The notes below the pieces were generated by a model. That model was not told where the DNA came from. It was given only the letters and a program-made list of their open reading frames with translations, and searched no databases. Positions 1 through 10,288 of a DNA stretch of 64,000 bases are shown piece after piece. The DNA is from Comamonas testosteroni. Lineage in GTDB: Bacteria > Pseudomonadota > Gammaproteobacteria > Burkholderiales > Burkholderiaceae_C. The position numbers and the translations under genes were made by a program. Where the stretch lies: NCBI RefSeq assembly GCF_030505195.1, contig NZ_CP129672.1:1302001-1366000 (forward strand), written 5' to 3'. Numbering within the stretch: the first letter of the stretch is position 1; every line of letters starts with the position of its first letter.

Positions 1-1408
1 CCTGGTTGACCTGGGTCACGCCTGCACTTTGCTGGACCGAGGCTTCGCTCACCTCGGAAATCATGGTGCTGGCGTTCTGCACCGATTTGACGATATCGTC
101 CATGGATTCGCCCACGCTCTGCACCAAACGGATGCCGTTTTGCACGCGAGCCTCCGAGGTGCCGATCAGGGTACGGATTTCCTTGGCCGCGTCGCCGCTG
201 CGCTGGGCCAGGGAGCGCACCTCGCTGGCCACCACGGCAAAACCGCGACCTTGCTCGCCGGCGCGCGCCGCCTCCACCGCCGCATTGAGCGCGAGGATAT
301 TGGTCTGGAAGGCAATACCGTCGATGACGCCGATGATGTCGCCAATCTTCTGGCTGCTCTGGCGAATCTCGTCCATGGTCACCACCATGGAAGCCACGAC
401 CTCGCCGCCGCGCTGGGCCAGGGCGGCCGCGCCCGATGCCGTGCTGCGCGCCAGCTCTGCGCTGCTGGCGCTGTTCTGGATGGTGCTGGTGAACTCCTCC
501 ATGGCGGCAGCGGTTTGCTGCAGATTGCTGGAAGTCTGCTCGGTGCGCGCCGACAGGTCCTGGTTGCCGCCAGCGATCTCGGCACTGGCCGTGGCAATGC
601 TGTCGGCGCTGTGGCGCACCTGGGCCACCATATCGTTGAGTGCCCGGCACATGTCCTGCTGGGTGCGCAGCAGCGCGCCGAATTCGTCATGGCGCTGCAC
701 GGTTTCGCCCACCCGCAGATCGCCGCCGGCAATGCGCTCGGCCATGAGCTGGGCGGCCAGCAGCGGCGACTGCATGCTGCGGATCAGAAAGAAGGCGCCG
801 GCGGCAATGCCCAGCACCACAAGCAGCACGACCACACCGGCTACCTTCACGGTCGCCATGCGCAACTCGGCCATCTGCAGCTGGCTGTCGGCAGCGGCTT
901 TTTTCTGCAGCTCGACAAACGCCTGCAGCGATTGCAGATAGGCTGCAATCGCGGGCTTGAAGCTTTGCTCGGCCAGCGCGAGAGCCCGGACCGTCTCCCC
1001 CTGGTCCTTGAGCTGGGCAATCTGCTGGCGCAGCGTCAGCACCTGCTGGCGCGCTGCGGACACCCGCTCCATCTGGGCCTTGTCCTCGGCAGACACCGCC
1101 AGTGCCTGCAGCGCCTTTTGCACCCTGGAAATACGGTCCGAGGTCTCGGCCATCGCGGGCTTGAAGCTCGCCTCCACCGACGCCTCGCTGCTCAGAGCCA
1201 ATGCCAAGGTGCGCACGGCGTTGGCTTCGGTCAGGCCCATCCACTCGATCGCCAGCTCGGTGCGTGAGCGCATTTGCTGCGCCGCCTGGTCCGACGCCTG
1301 CTGCGTGACCGAGGAGCGGTAGCCCGCGAACCCGATCACCGCAATCAACACCGCCACGATGAGTAACACTGCCGCCCAGAGCTTGTGGGCCATCTTGAGT
1401 CGCTGCAT
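1..1408 (-). CDS. Methyl-accepting chemotaxis protein, 3' end cut by window
   Basis: Membrane chemoreceptor that would relay ligand or redox signals to the CheA/CheW array. Translating the minus strand from the ATG at 1408 gives 469 codons with no stop before the window edge. Order: first membrane helix (about residues 7-30), a periplasmic helical bundle of the four-helix type (about 35-185), second helix (about 187-210), HAMP region, then the start of the cytoplasmic signalling domain. The hairpin tip, with the GIAFQTNILALNAAVEAARA segment followed by GEQGRGFAVVA, is diagnostic. The ligand cannot be deduced. The C-terminus, where a CheR/CheB docking pentapeptide might sit, lies outside the window. 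The parC terminator upstream suggests the gene has its own promoter in 1409-1557. Confidence 0.95.
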   Translation of the reverse strand, partial: MQRLKMAHKLWAAVLLIVAVLIAVIGFAGYRSSVTQQASDQAAQQMRSRTELAIEWMGLTEANAVRTLALALSSEASVEASFKPAMAETSDRISRVQKALQALAVSAEDKAQMERVSAARQQVLTLRQQIAQLKDQGETVRALALAEQSFKPAIAAYLQSLQAFVELQKKAAADSQLQMAELRMATVKVAGVVVLLVVLGIAAGAFFLIRSMQSPLLAAQLMAERIAGGDLRVGETVQRHDEFGALLRTQQDMCRALNDMVAQVRHSADSIATASAEIAGGNQDLSARTEQTSSNLQQTAAAMEEFTSTIQNSASSAELARSTASGAAALAQRGGEVVASMVVTMDEIRQSSQKIGDIIGVIDGIAFQTNILALNAAVEAARAGEQGRGFAVVASEVRSLAQRSGDAAKEIRTLIGTSEARVQNGIRLVQSVGESMDDIVKSVQNASTMISEVSEASVQQSAGVTQVNQ

Positions 1409-1556
1409 AAAATATCCTGCCAACAAAGCTGCACCATGCCTGCGCGCAGACATCGCTGCGCATTAAGACAAAATGTATCCATGCTGAACCCATGTCAGCA
1501 GCAGGAATTTCCCTTTGTAGTGCGCTGCCCCGGGCCCATGTCTGCACCGCAGAAAA

Positions 1557-1594
1557 CAAAAAGCCGCCCAGGACCTGCCTGGCGCGGCTTTTTG
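1557..1594 (-). terminator. Rho-independent terminator after parC
   Basis: On the minus strand, 20 nt after the parC stop, an inverted repeat (AAAGCCGC paired with GCGGCTTT, with an inner CCAGG/CCTGG pairing) is followed by TTTTTG. It separates the parC operon from the chemoreceptor gene on the same strand. Confidence 0.85.
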
Positions 1595-1613
1595 ACAGGC
1601 GGCACAAGCCTGC

Positions 1614-4004
1614 TTATTCCACGCGCGTCACCATCTGCGGCTTGAAGCCCAGATCAGCGGCCTTGCCCTTGCGCCCACGATTGCCACGGGCATTGTTGAG
1701 GCTGCGGATCTCCAGCGTCTCGGTACGCACCTTGCCGCCGCGTCCCACGCCATCCAGGCGAATGCTGCGTGTATAGGCGGCCGCGCCGGCCAGTTGATCC
1801 TTGTCTTCCAGACTGATCAGCATCAGGCCGCGCCCGCCCTTGGGCATGGCCTTGAGCTCGGCGATCTCGAAGGTCAGAATGCGACCGCCCACCGAGGCGC
1901 AGATCACATGGCTGGCGGGGTTGAGCAAACCGGCCCCCTGCTCGCCGCCTTCCACATATTCGGCACGCGCATTCATGGGCACGCCATGCACCACCGAAGG
2001 AGCACACAGGGTCTCGCCCTCGCCCAGCGTGACAAAGGCCTTGCCGGCCTTCTGGCGCGAGACCATATCGCCCACGCTCGCCGTGAAGCCGTAGGCGCCC
2101 GAGCCCGACAGCAGCAGCTGCGTGCTTTCTGCACCGGCAAAGTAGTACAGCAGCTGCGTTCCGGCTTCGAGCTCGATCAGCGTCGTCACGGGCTGGCCGT
2201 CGCCGCGTCCGCCCGGCAGGGCCGATACCGGCACCGAATAGACCCGGCCGTTGCTGCCAAAGGCCAGCAGCTGATCGACCGTGCGGCACTCGAACGTGCC
2301 GTACAGGCTATCGCCCGCCTTGAAGCTCAGCGTACCGGCATCGACGCCATGACCGCTGCGCGTGCGCACCCAGCCCTTTTCGGAAATGATCACGGTCGTG
2401 GGCTCATCCACCACCTTGACCTCGGCCACCACCTTTTTCTCCTCGTGGATCAGGGTGCGACGGGCATCGCCAAAGGTCTTGGCATCGGCCTCGATTTCCT
2501 TGCAGATCAGGCGACGCATGGTCGCCTCGCTGCCCAGGATGTCTTCCAGCTTGCCCTGCTCGGTGCGCAGCTCCTTGAGCTCCTGCTCGATCTTGATGGC
2601 CTCCAGGCGCGCCAATTGGCGCAGACGGATTTCAAGAATGTCCTCGGCCTGACGCTCGGAGAGATGGAAGGCATCGATCAGGGCCTGCTTGGGTTCATCG
2701 CTGGCGCGGATGATGGCAATGACCTTGTCGATATTGAGCAGCACGGCCTGACGGCCTTCGAGGATGTGGATGCGATCGAGCACCTTCTCCAGCCGATGCC
2801 GGCTGCGTCGCGTCACGGTCTGGAAGCGGAAGGCAATCCACTCCTCCAGCATCTGGCGCAGCGACTTCTGCACCGGGCGGCCATCCAGGCCAATGCTGGT
2901 CAGATTGATCGAACTCGAAGACTCCAGGCTGGTGTGGGCCAGCAGCGCCGTGATCAGCTCCGACTGAGGGATCTTGCCGGTCTTGGGTTCGAACACGATG
3001 CGCACCGGCGCATCCTTGCTCGACTCGTCGCGCACGCAGTCCAGCACCGCCAGCATGCTGGCCTTGAGCTGGGTCTGCTCCTGGCTCAGCGCCTTCTTGC
3101 CGGTCTTGACCTTGGGGTTGGTGATTTCCTCGATCTCTTCGAGCACCTTCTGGGCCGACACGCCGGGCGGCAGCTCGGTCACCACCAGCTGCCACTGGCC
3201 GCGCGCCAGCTCTTCGATCTTCCAGCGCGCACGCACCTTGAGACTGCCACGGCCCGTGCGGTAGGCGTCGGCGATATCGCTGCTCGATGAAATGATCTGG
3301 CCGCCGCCCGGATAGTCGGGACCGGGAATCAGCGCCAGCAACTCCTCCTCGGGCAGCTGCGGCTTCTTGATCAGGGCCACGCAGGCCGCAGCCACCTCGG
3401 GCAGATTGTGGCTGGGGATTTCCGTTGCCAGACCCACGGCAATGCCGCTGGCGCCATTGAGCAGCGAGAACGGCAGGCGGGCCGGAAGCTGCTTGGGCTC
3501 CTGGGTGCTGCCGTCGTAGTTGGGCACAAAGTCCACCGTGCCCATATCGATTTCGTCGAGCAGCAGGCCGGTGATCCTGGACAGGCGCGCCTCGGTGTAA
3601 CGCATGGCTGCTGCGCCGTCTCCGTCGCGGCTGCCGAAGTTGCCCTGGCCGTCCACCAGCGGGTAGCGCTGGTTGAAGTCCTGCGCCATGCGCACCAGTG
3701 CGTCATAGGCCGACTGGTCGCCGTGCGGGTGAAAGCGGCCCAGCACGTCACCGACGACGCGGGCGCTCTTGACCGGCTTGGCCGCCGTATTGCCGTTCGG
3801 GCCGCTATAGCTCAGGCCCATGCGGTCCATCGCATAGAGAATGCGGCGCTGCACGGGCTTGAGGCCATCGCTGACGTCTGGCAGGGCACGGCCCTTGACC
3901 ACCGACAAAGCGTATTCCAGATAGGCGCGCTGTGCGTATTGACCCAGGTCCAGTGCATCGCCAGCGGCTTGTTGAGACAAATCCAGTGTGGTTTGATCGC
4001 TCAT
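1614..4004 (-). CDS. parC: DNA topoisomerase IV subunit A
   Basis: Breakage-reunion subunit of topoisomerase IV, which decatenates daughter chromosomes with ParE. The ATG at 4004 is preceded by an AAAGAA purine run; an in-frame ATG at 4025 would add seven residues. The 796-residue product has the winged-helix and active-site region, with catalytic Tyr136 in [12 protein letters not shown], then a coiled-coil tower and a C-terminal beta-pinwheel region. The quinolone-determining loop reads [10 protein letters not shown] (residues 92-101), so Gln97 lies where E. coli ParC has Ser80 and Asp101 where it has Glu84. It follows parE and a transglycosylase gene on the same strand and ends at a strong terminator. 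GyrA is unlikely given pairing with a ParE-type subunit and the shorter C-terminal part. Confidence 0.97.
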   Translation of the reverse strand: MSDQTTLDLSQQAAGDALDLGQYAQRAYLEYALSVVKGRALPDVSDGLKPVQRRILYAMDRMGLSYSGPNGNTAAKPVKSARVVGDVLGRFHPHGDQSAYDALVRMAQDFNQRYPLVDGQGNFGSRDGDGAAAMRYTEARLSRITGLLLDEIDMGTVDFVPNYDGSTQEPKQLPARLPFSLLNGASGIAVGLATEIPSHNLPEVAAACVALIKKPQLPEEELLALIPGPDYPGGGQIISSSSDIADAYRTGRGSLKVRARWKIEELARGQWQLVVTELPPGVSAQKVLEEIEEITNPKVKTGKKALSQEQTQLKASMLAVLDCVRDESSKDAPVRIVFEPKTGKIPQSELITALLAHTSLESSSSINLTSIGLDGRPVQKSLRQMLEEWIAFRFQTVTRRSRHRLEKVLDRIHILEGRQAVLLNIDKVIAIIRASDEPKQALIDAFHLSERQAEDILEIRLRQLARLEAIKIEQELKELRTEQGKLEDILGSEATMRRLICKEIEADAKTFGDARRTLIHEEKKVVAEVKVVDEPTTVIISEKGWVRTRSGHGVDAGTLSFKAGDSLYGTFECRTVDQLLAFGSNGRVYSVPVSALPGGRGDGQPVTTLIELEAGTQLLYYFAGAESTQLLLSGSGAYGFTASVGDMVSRQKAGKAFVTLGEGETLCAPSVVHGVPMNARAEYVEGGEQGAGLLNPASHVICASVGGRILTFEIAELKAMPKGGRGLMLISLEDKDQLAGAAAYTRSIRLDGVGRGGKVRTETLEIRSLNNARGNRGRKGKAADLGFKPQMVTRVE

Positions 4005-4044
4005 GAATTCTTTGTGATTTTCCAAATTGCGCCGATCCGGCGAC

Positions 4045-4911
4045 TCAAGGTATTTGCGCGTCCGCAGCCGCAGAGGCCGCGCCCGGCAGCGTCATGCGTA
4101 TGCGGGAGCCGGCGCGGCCAGCCGAGCCGGCCGCAGCCACCCGGCCGCTCATGGGCCTAGCTGCCTGCAGCTGCTCGTAGATGCCCGTGACGGCCTTGAC
4201 GTAATTCATTGTTTCTTTGTAGGGCGGAATCGCCTTGCCGAATTTCTGCACCGCGCCTTCGCCCGCGTTATAGGCGGCCAGCACCAGATCGAGCCGGCCC
4301 GGGAACAAGTCAATCAGATAGCTCAGATAGCGCGCGCCGGCAGGCACGTTCACGGCCGGGTCGACCAGCTGCTGCTGCATGCTGCGCTTTTTGCTGGCCG
4401 ACACGCCAAAGCGCTCGGCCGTGGCCGGCATCAGCTGCATCAGGCCGACAGCGCCCTTGGGCGAGACGGCCTCGGCATCGAAGCCGGACTCCACGGCGAT
4501 CACGGCCTTGATCAGGTCGTAGTCCACGCCGGTTCTCTCGGCCGCCTTCTGCAGATGCGGCCTCACGCTCTTGTAGCGCGGCGAGACCTCGAAAAAGCTC
4601 TGCATGCGCGTGCGGGCGTTGAGCCCCTCGGCCACCGAGCCCTGCTTGAGCTGCAGGCCCGGCTGGCTGCTGTCGTAGAGTTCGCCCTTGAAGAACAGCT
4701 TGTAGCGCTCGTCCAGCGCCTCGGCCGCAAAGTGCGTGACGCCGAATTCGTCGACATAGGCCCAGAGATCGGCATGCGCCGCCGGCGCCATGGCCAGCCA
4801 GCCCGAGCCCGCCAGCAAGGCAGCGGCCACTGCACGTCGCAAACGCACAGACGCGAGCCCGCCGCGCGAAGGCAGCTGGCTGGTTGAGGCATCGAACATG
4901 GGCTTGTACAT
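4045..4911 (-). CDS. Lytic transglycosylase (SLT family)
   Basis: Periplasmic murein lytic transglycosylase that cleaves the MurNAc-GlcNAc bond to form 1,6-anhydromuramyl products. The start at 4911 has GGAG six bases upstream; an ATG four codons earlier (4923) is the alternative. A hydrophobic signal peptide ends near AAHA. A short segment resembling DUF4124 follows ([17 protein letters not shown]). The SLT domain carries the catalytic glutamate in [10 protein letters not shown], then [10 protein letters not shown] and the [10 protein letters not shown] motif. It sits between parE and parC on the same strand with short gaps, so the three genes are probably co-transcribed. The specific Mlt/Slt subfamily is not resolved. 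Confidence 0.9.
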   Translation of the reverse strand: MYKPMFDASTSQLPSRGGLASVRLRRAVAAALLAGSGWLAMAPAAHADLWAYVDEFGVTHFAAEALDERYKLFFKGELYDSSQPGLQLKQGSVAEGLNARTRMQSFFEVSPRYKSVRPHLQKAAERTGVDYDLIKAVIAVESGFDAEAVSPKGAVGLMQLMPATAERFGVSASKKRSMQQQLVDPAVNVPAGARYLSYLIDLFPGRLDLVLAAYNAGEGAVQKFGKAIPPYKETMNYVKAVTGIYEQLQAARPMSGRVAAAGSAGRAGSRIRMTLPGAASAAADAQIP

Positions 4912-4965
4912 GGCTGGCTCCATCGACCGCTAGTGACCGCTAGTGCAGGCGTTGACAACGCCCGC

Positions 4966-6984
<2,019 letters not shown>

Positions 6985-7323
6985 AGTTGTTTACTCCCAA
7001 TACTCTTGCACAAAGCCCGAACATCTGTCTTGGCAACGTGTTTTTACCGGGTCTTTATCGTAGAGAAAACTATTAAAAAGATAGCTTGTACTGCTTGTAA
7101 TTTATAGGTTTCAGATAGTTTTTTATCTACATTCTTTACAAGGCTTACGTAAGAAGCTCACTTTTTATTTTCTGCTGCGCTGCGCATCCACGCAACCCGG
7201 CACTGCCATCGCATTCTGGCAGGCCGGACTGCCACGCATGTGACGAGCGGTGCAGGCGCAAAACAGCGGGTTTCGTTACAGTGGTGTGCTGACCGCCCCC
7301 AAGCCTTTTTTCGCACACACGGC
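6985..7323. promoter_or_regulatory. Divergent intergenic region parE / MFS gene
   Basis: The 339 bp contain no supported gene. The part from about 7020 to 7160 is clearly AT-richer than the surroundings and must hold the promoters of parE (minus) and of the MFS gene (plus). I could not assign convincing -35/-10 pairs by eye. Confidence 0.5.
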
Positions 7324-8547
7324 ATGACTACAAAGACAACTCCAGCCCCCATGTCCATGGCGCAGATTCTTCTGTGCGGTGGCGCCATCGTCACGCTCTC
7401 CATGGGCATACGCCACGGCTTCGGCCTGTGGCTGCAACCCATCACCCAGGAGATGGGCTGGACGCGCGAGAGCTTTTCCCTGGCCATTGCCGTGCAGAAC
7501 CTGTCCTGGGGCATCTTGGGCATCTTCGTCGGCATGCTGGCCGATCGCATCGGTGCCTTCAAGGTGCTGATCGGCGGCTCCGTCCTCTACGCCCTGGGGC
7601 TGGTCGGCATGGCGCTGTCGCCGAGTTCCACGGTGTTCCTGCTGACCGCCGGCGTGCTGATCGGCGCGGCCCAGGCCGGCACCACCTATGCCGTGATCTA
7701 CGGCGTGCTGGGCCGGCAGATTCCCGTGGCGCGGCGCAGCTGGGCCATGGGCGTGGCAGCGGCCGCGGGATCGTTCGGCCAGTTCTTCATGGTGCCCGTG
7801 GAGGGCAAGCTGATCGCGCAGTTCGGCTGGTCCAATGCCTTGCTGATACTGGCGCTGTTCGCGCTGCTGATTACCGCGCTGGCCTTTGGCCTGCGCGAGC
7901 CGGGCTTTGGCGGCAGCACGCCCATCAAGCGCGAGCAGACCGTGGGGCAGGCGCTCAGGGAAGCCTGGACCTACCCCAGCTTTCTGCTGCTGATGGCGGG
8001 CTACTTTGTCTGCGGCTTCCAGGTCATGTTCATTGGCGTGCACATGCCCAGCTATCTGAAGGACTTCGGCATGGCGCCCCATGTGGCCAGCTATTCGCTG
8101 GCCCTGGTCGGCCTGTTCAATATCTTCGGCACCTATCTGGCCGGCAATCTGGGCCAGAAGCTGCCCAAGCGCTATCTGCTGTCGGGCATCTACGGCCTGC
8201 GCTCGGTGGCCACCGTGGCCTTTTTGCTGGCCCCGCTCTCGCCCTGGTCGGTCTATGCCTTCTGCGCCGCCATGGGCTTTCTGTGGCTGTCCACCGTGCC
8301 GCTGACCAATGCCACCATCGCCCAGATCTTCGGCGTGCAGCATCTGTCCATGCTGGGCGGCTTTGTCTTCTTCAGCCACCAGATCGGCAGCTTCCTGGGC
8401 GTATGGCTGGGCGGCTATCTCTACGACATCAACGGCAACTACGACATGGTCTGGTACCTCTCGATTGCCCTGGGCATTTTTGCCGCCGTCGTCAACCTGC
8501 CCGTGCGCGAGACAGCCATTGTTCGCAGCACGCCCAGCGTCGCCTGA
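7324..8547 (+). CDS. MFS transporter (OxlT/YbfB-like)
   Basis: Inner-membrane major facilitator of about 407 residues with roughly 12 hydrophobic helices. The N-terminal half has the GMLADRIGAFKVL loop between helices 2 and 3, matching the MFS motif A pattern. The central loop (REPGFGGSTPIKREQ) is short. The protein resembles the monocarboxylate/oxalate-formate branch (RHGFGLWLQPITQEMGW near the first helix), but the substrate cannot be read from the sequence. The ATG at 7324 was chosen because the upstream in-frame extension is polar and unlike a membrane-protein N-terminus; ATG 7351 is also possible. A small membrane-peptide gene and an SDR gene follow on the same strand at short spacing. 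Confidence 0.9.
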   Translation: MTTKTTPAPMSMAQILLCGGAIVTLSMGIRHGFGLWLQPITQEMGWTRESFSLAIAVQNLSWGILGIFVGMLADRIGAFKVLIGGSVLYALGLVGMALSPSSTVFLLTAGVLIGAAQAGTTYAVIYGVLGRQIPVARRSWAMGVAAAAGSFGQFFMVPVEGKLIAQFGWSNALLILALFALLITALAFGLREPGFGGSTPIKREQTVGQALREAWTYPSFLLLMAGYFVCGFQVMFIGVHMPSYLKDFGMAPHVASYSLALVGLFNIFGTYLAGNLGQKLPKRYLLSGIYGLRSVATVAFLLAPLSPWSVYAFCAAMGFLWLSTVPLTNATIAQIFGVQHLSMLGGFVFFSHQIGSFLGVWLGGYLYDINGNYDMVWYLSIALGIFAAVVNLPVRETAIVRSTPSVA

Positions 8548-8563
8548 TTCCGGAGACACCGCC

Positions 8564-8695
8564 ATGCCGCTCAAACTCTGGCAACGCATCTCCATCTGGT
8601 CTGCCGTGCTCGTGCTGCTGCTGGCGGTGTTTGCCCTGTATCTGCAACCGGAATTCATGCTCACACTGGCAGACCAGGTCTGGGCCTGCTTCTGA
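8564..8695 (+). CDS. 43-residue single-pass membrane peptide
   Basis: Short ORF starting at an ATG preceded by CGGAGACACCGCC, a good ribosome binding site, 16 bp after the MFS stop. The product has a positively charged N-terminus (MPLKLWQR), one long hydrophobic helix (about residues 10-26) and a short tail ending WACF. I do not recognise a family. Its position between the MFS and SDR genes and its good start signal support translation; a role as a small membrane partner of the neighbouring transporter is only a guess. Confidence 0.55.
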   Translation: MPLKLWQRISIWSAVLVLLLAVFALYLQPEFMLTLADQVWACF

Positions 8696-8737
8696 GCCCT
8701 TGGGCAAGCCGCCCGGGCAGCATGGCCGGGAGAGAGC

Positions 8738-9550
8738 ATGGCCCGCATCATCATCACCGGAGCCTCGGACGGCATAGGCGCCGAAATGGCCCGCCAGCTG
8801 GCACAAACCCATGGCAGCGGGCTGCAGCTGACGCTGGCTGCGCGCAATGCCGGCAATCTGCTAGCCGTGGCAGAGCAATGCCAGGCCCTGGGGGCGCAGG
8901 TGCTGACAGTCCCCACCGATGTGAGCGAAGAGGCCCAGTGCCGCGCGCTGATCGACGCCGCCGTGCAGCAGTTTGGCGGGCTGGACGCCCTGATCAACAA
9001 CGCCGGGATCTCGGCCCATGCGCTGTTCGAGCAGGTCAGCGCACAAGACCTGGGCTGGTATGAAAGATTGATGCGCGTCAACCTCTGGGGCAGCGTCTGG
9101 TGCACCCATGCGGCACTGCCGCACCTCAAGGCCAGCAAGGGCTCCATCGTCGCCGTGTCTTCGCTGGCCGGGCTGATCGGCGTGCCGGGCCGCACGGCCT
9201 ACAGCGCCAGCAAGTTCGCCATGGCCGGCTTCTTCGAAGCCCTGCGCATCGAGCTCAAGCCCGCCGGCGTGAGCGTGACCACCGCCTACCCCGGCGTGGT
9301 GGATACGCGCATCCGCTACCACGGCTACAACGCCAGAGGCGAGACCGCAGGCGTCAGCGGCCTCAAGGAAGACGGCGCGATGACGGCGGTCGAATGCGCG
9401 CGCCTCATCCTTGACGGCCTGAAGCGCCGCCAGCGCGAGGTGGTGATGACCGGCAAGGGCAAGCTGGGCCGCTTCATCAAGCTGATCGCCCCGGGCATGG
9501 TGGAAGACATGGCCCTGGCCGCGCTCAAGGACGATGTGAAGCCGCACTGA
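8738..9550 (+). CDS. Short-chain dehydrogenase/reductase (SDR)
   Basis: NAD(P)-dependent oxidoreductase of the classical SDR family, 270 residues. The Rossmann cofactor loop reads TGASDGIG near residue 8, the structural motif is NNAG, and the catalytic set is Ser in VAVSSLAG plus YSASK. An arginine soon after the first strand (LTLAARNAG) suggests NADP(H) preference. The C-terminal tail with LGRFIKLIAPGMVEDMA resembles 11-beta-hydroxysteroid-dehydrogenase-like SDRs of bacteria, but the substrate is unknown. It follows the MFS and small-peptide genes on the same strand with a 42 bp gap. Confidence 0.92.
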   Translation: MARIIITGASDGIGAEMARQLAQTHGSGLQLTLAARNAGNLLAVAEQCQALGAQVLTVPTDVSEEAQCRALIDAAVQQFGGLDALINNAGISAHALFEQVSAQDLGWYERLMRVNLWGSVWCTHAALPHLKASKGSIVAVSSLAGLIGVPGRTAYSASKFAMAGFFEALRIELKPAGVSVTTAYPGVVDTRIRYHGYNARGETAGVSGLKEDGAMTAVECARLILDGLKRRQREVVMTGKGKLGRFIKLIAPGMVEDMALAALKDDVKPH

Positions 9551-9632
9551 GCCGACGGCGAGCGGCTGCCGATGCAGCAACGCACAGGCCATGCAAGGAT
9601 TGGGCTGCGGGCACTGCTATAGTTTTCGCAAG

Positions 9633-10253
9633 ATGACCAGCCACTCCCAGCCTCCCGCACCCGCCCCCATTCCTGCTACGACCGCCAGCCACTGCGCGCC
9701 GGCGCCCTCCGCCTGGATTGCCCGCTTTGCCCATCTGGTACGCCCGCAGGGCTCGGTGCTGGATCTGGCCTGCGGCATGGGCCGCCATACCCGCTTCTTC
9801 TCGGCCTTGAACCACACGCTGACCAGCGTGGACAAGGCGCCGGAGGCGACGCGGTCCGTGGCGGATATCGCCGAGGCGATTACCGCCGACATCGAAAACA
9901 ACGCCTGGCCGCTGACGGGCCGCAGCTTTGACGGCGTGGTCGTCACCAACTATCTGTGGCGTCCGCTGTGGCCGCTGATTCTGGACAGCGTCAAGCCCGG
10001 CGGCGTGCTGCTCTACGAAACCTTCGCCCAGGGCAACGAAGCCTATGGCAAGCCCTCGCGCCCGGACTTCCTGCTGGCGCCCGGCGAGCTGCTGCAAGTC
10101 TGCGCCGGCTGGAACATCGTCGCCTACGAACACGGCCTGCTTGAGCAGCCCGCGCGCGTGGTGCAGCGCATTGCCGCCATCCGGCCCGATGGCGCGACCG
10201 CACCTGCCGCACCCACTGCACCTGCCGCACCCGTTGCACTTTTGCAAGCCTGA
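9633..10253 (+). CDS. Class I SAM-dependent methyltransferase
   Basis: Probable cytoplasmic methyltransferase. The SAM-binding motif I is VLDLACGMGRHTRFF, followed by an acidic residue at the end of the next strand (LTSVDKAPEA) and a post-motif segment DGVVVTNYLW; the last region KPGGVLLYETFA fits motif III. The ATG at 9633 trims a Cys-rich upstream extension from 9591. The C-terminus carries an Ala/Pro-rich tail encoded by an imperfect repeat near 10200-10235 (APAAPTAPAAP). The methyl acceptor is unknown. It lies 82 bp after the SDR gene. Confidence 0.85.
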   Translation: MTSHSQPPAPAPIPATTASHCAPAPSAWIARFAHLVRPQGSVLDLACGMGRHTRFFSALNHTLTSVDKAPEATRSVADIAEAITADIENNAWPLTGRSFDGVVVTNYLWRPLWPLILDSVKPGGVLLYETFAQGNEAYGKPSRPDFLLAPGELLQVCAGWNIVAYEHGLLEQPARVVQRIAAIRPDGATAPAAPTAPAAPVALLQA

Positions 10254-10288
10254 CGCTCTTCTTCTGCATCCACCTGCGCCCACCTGCC

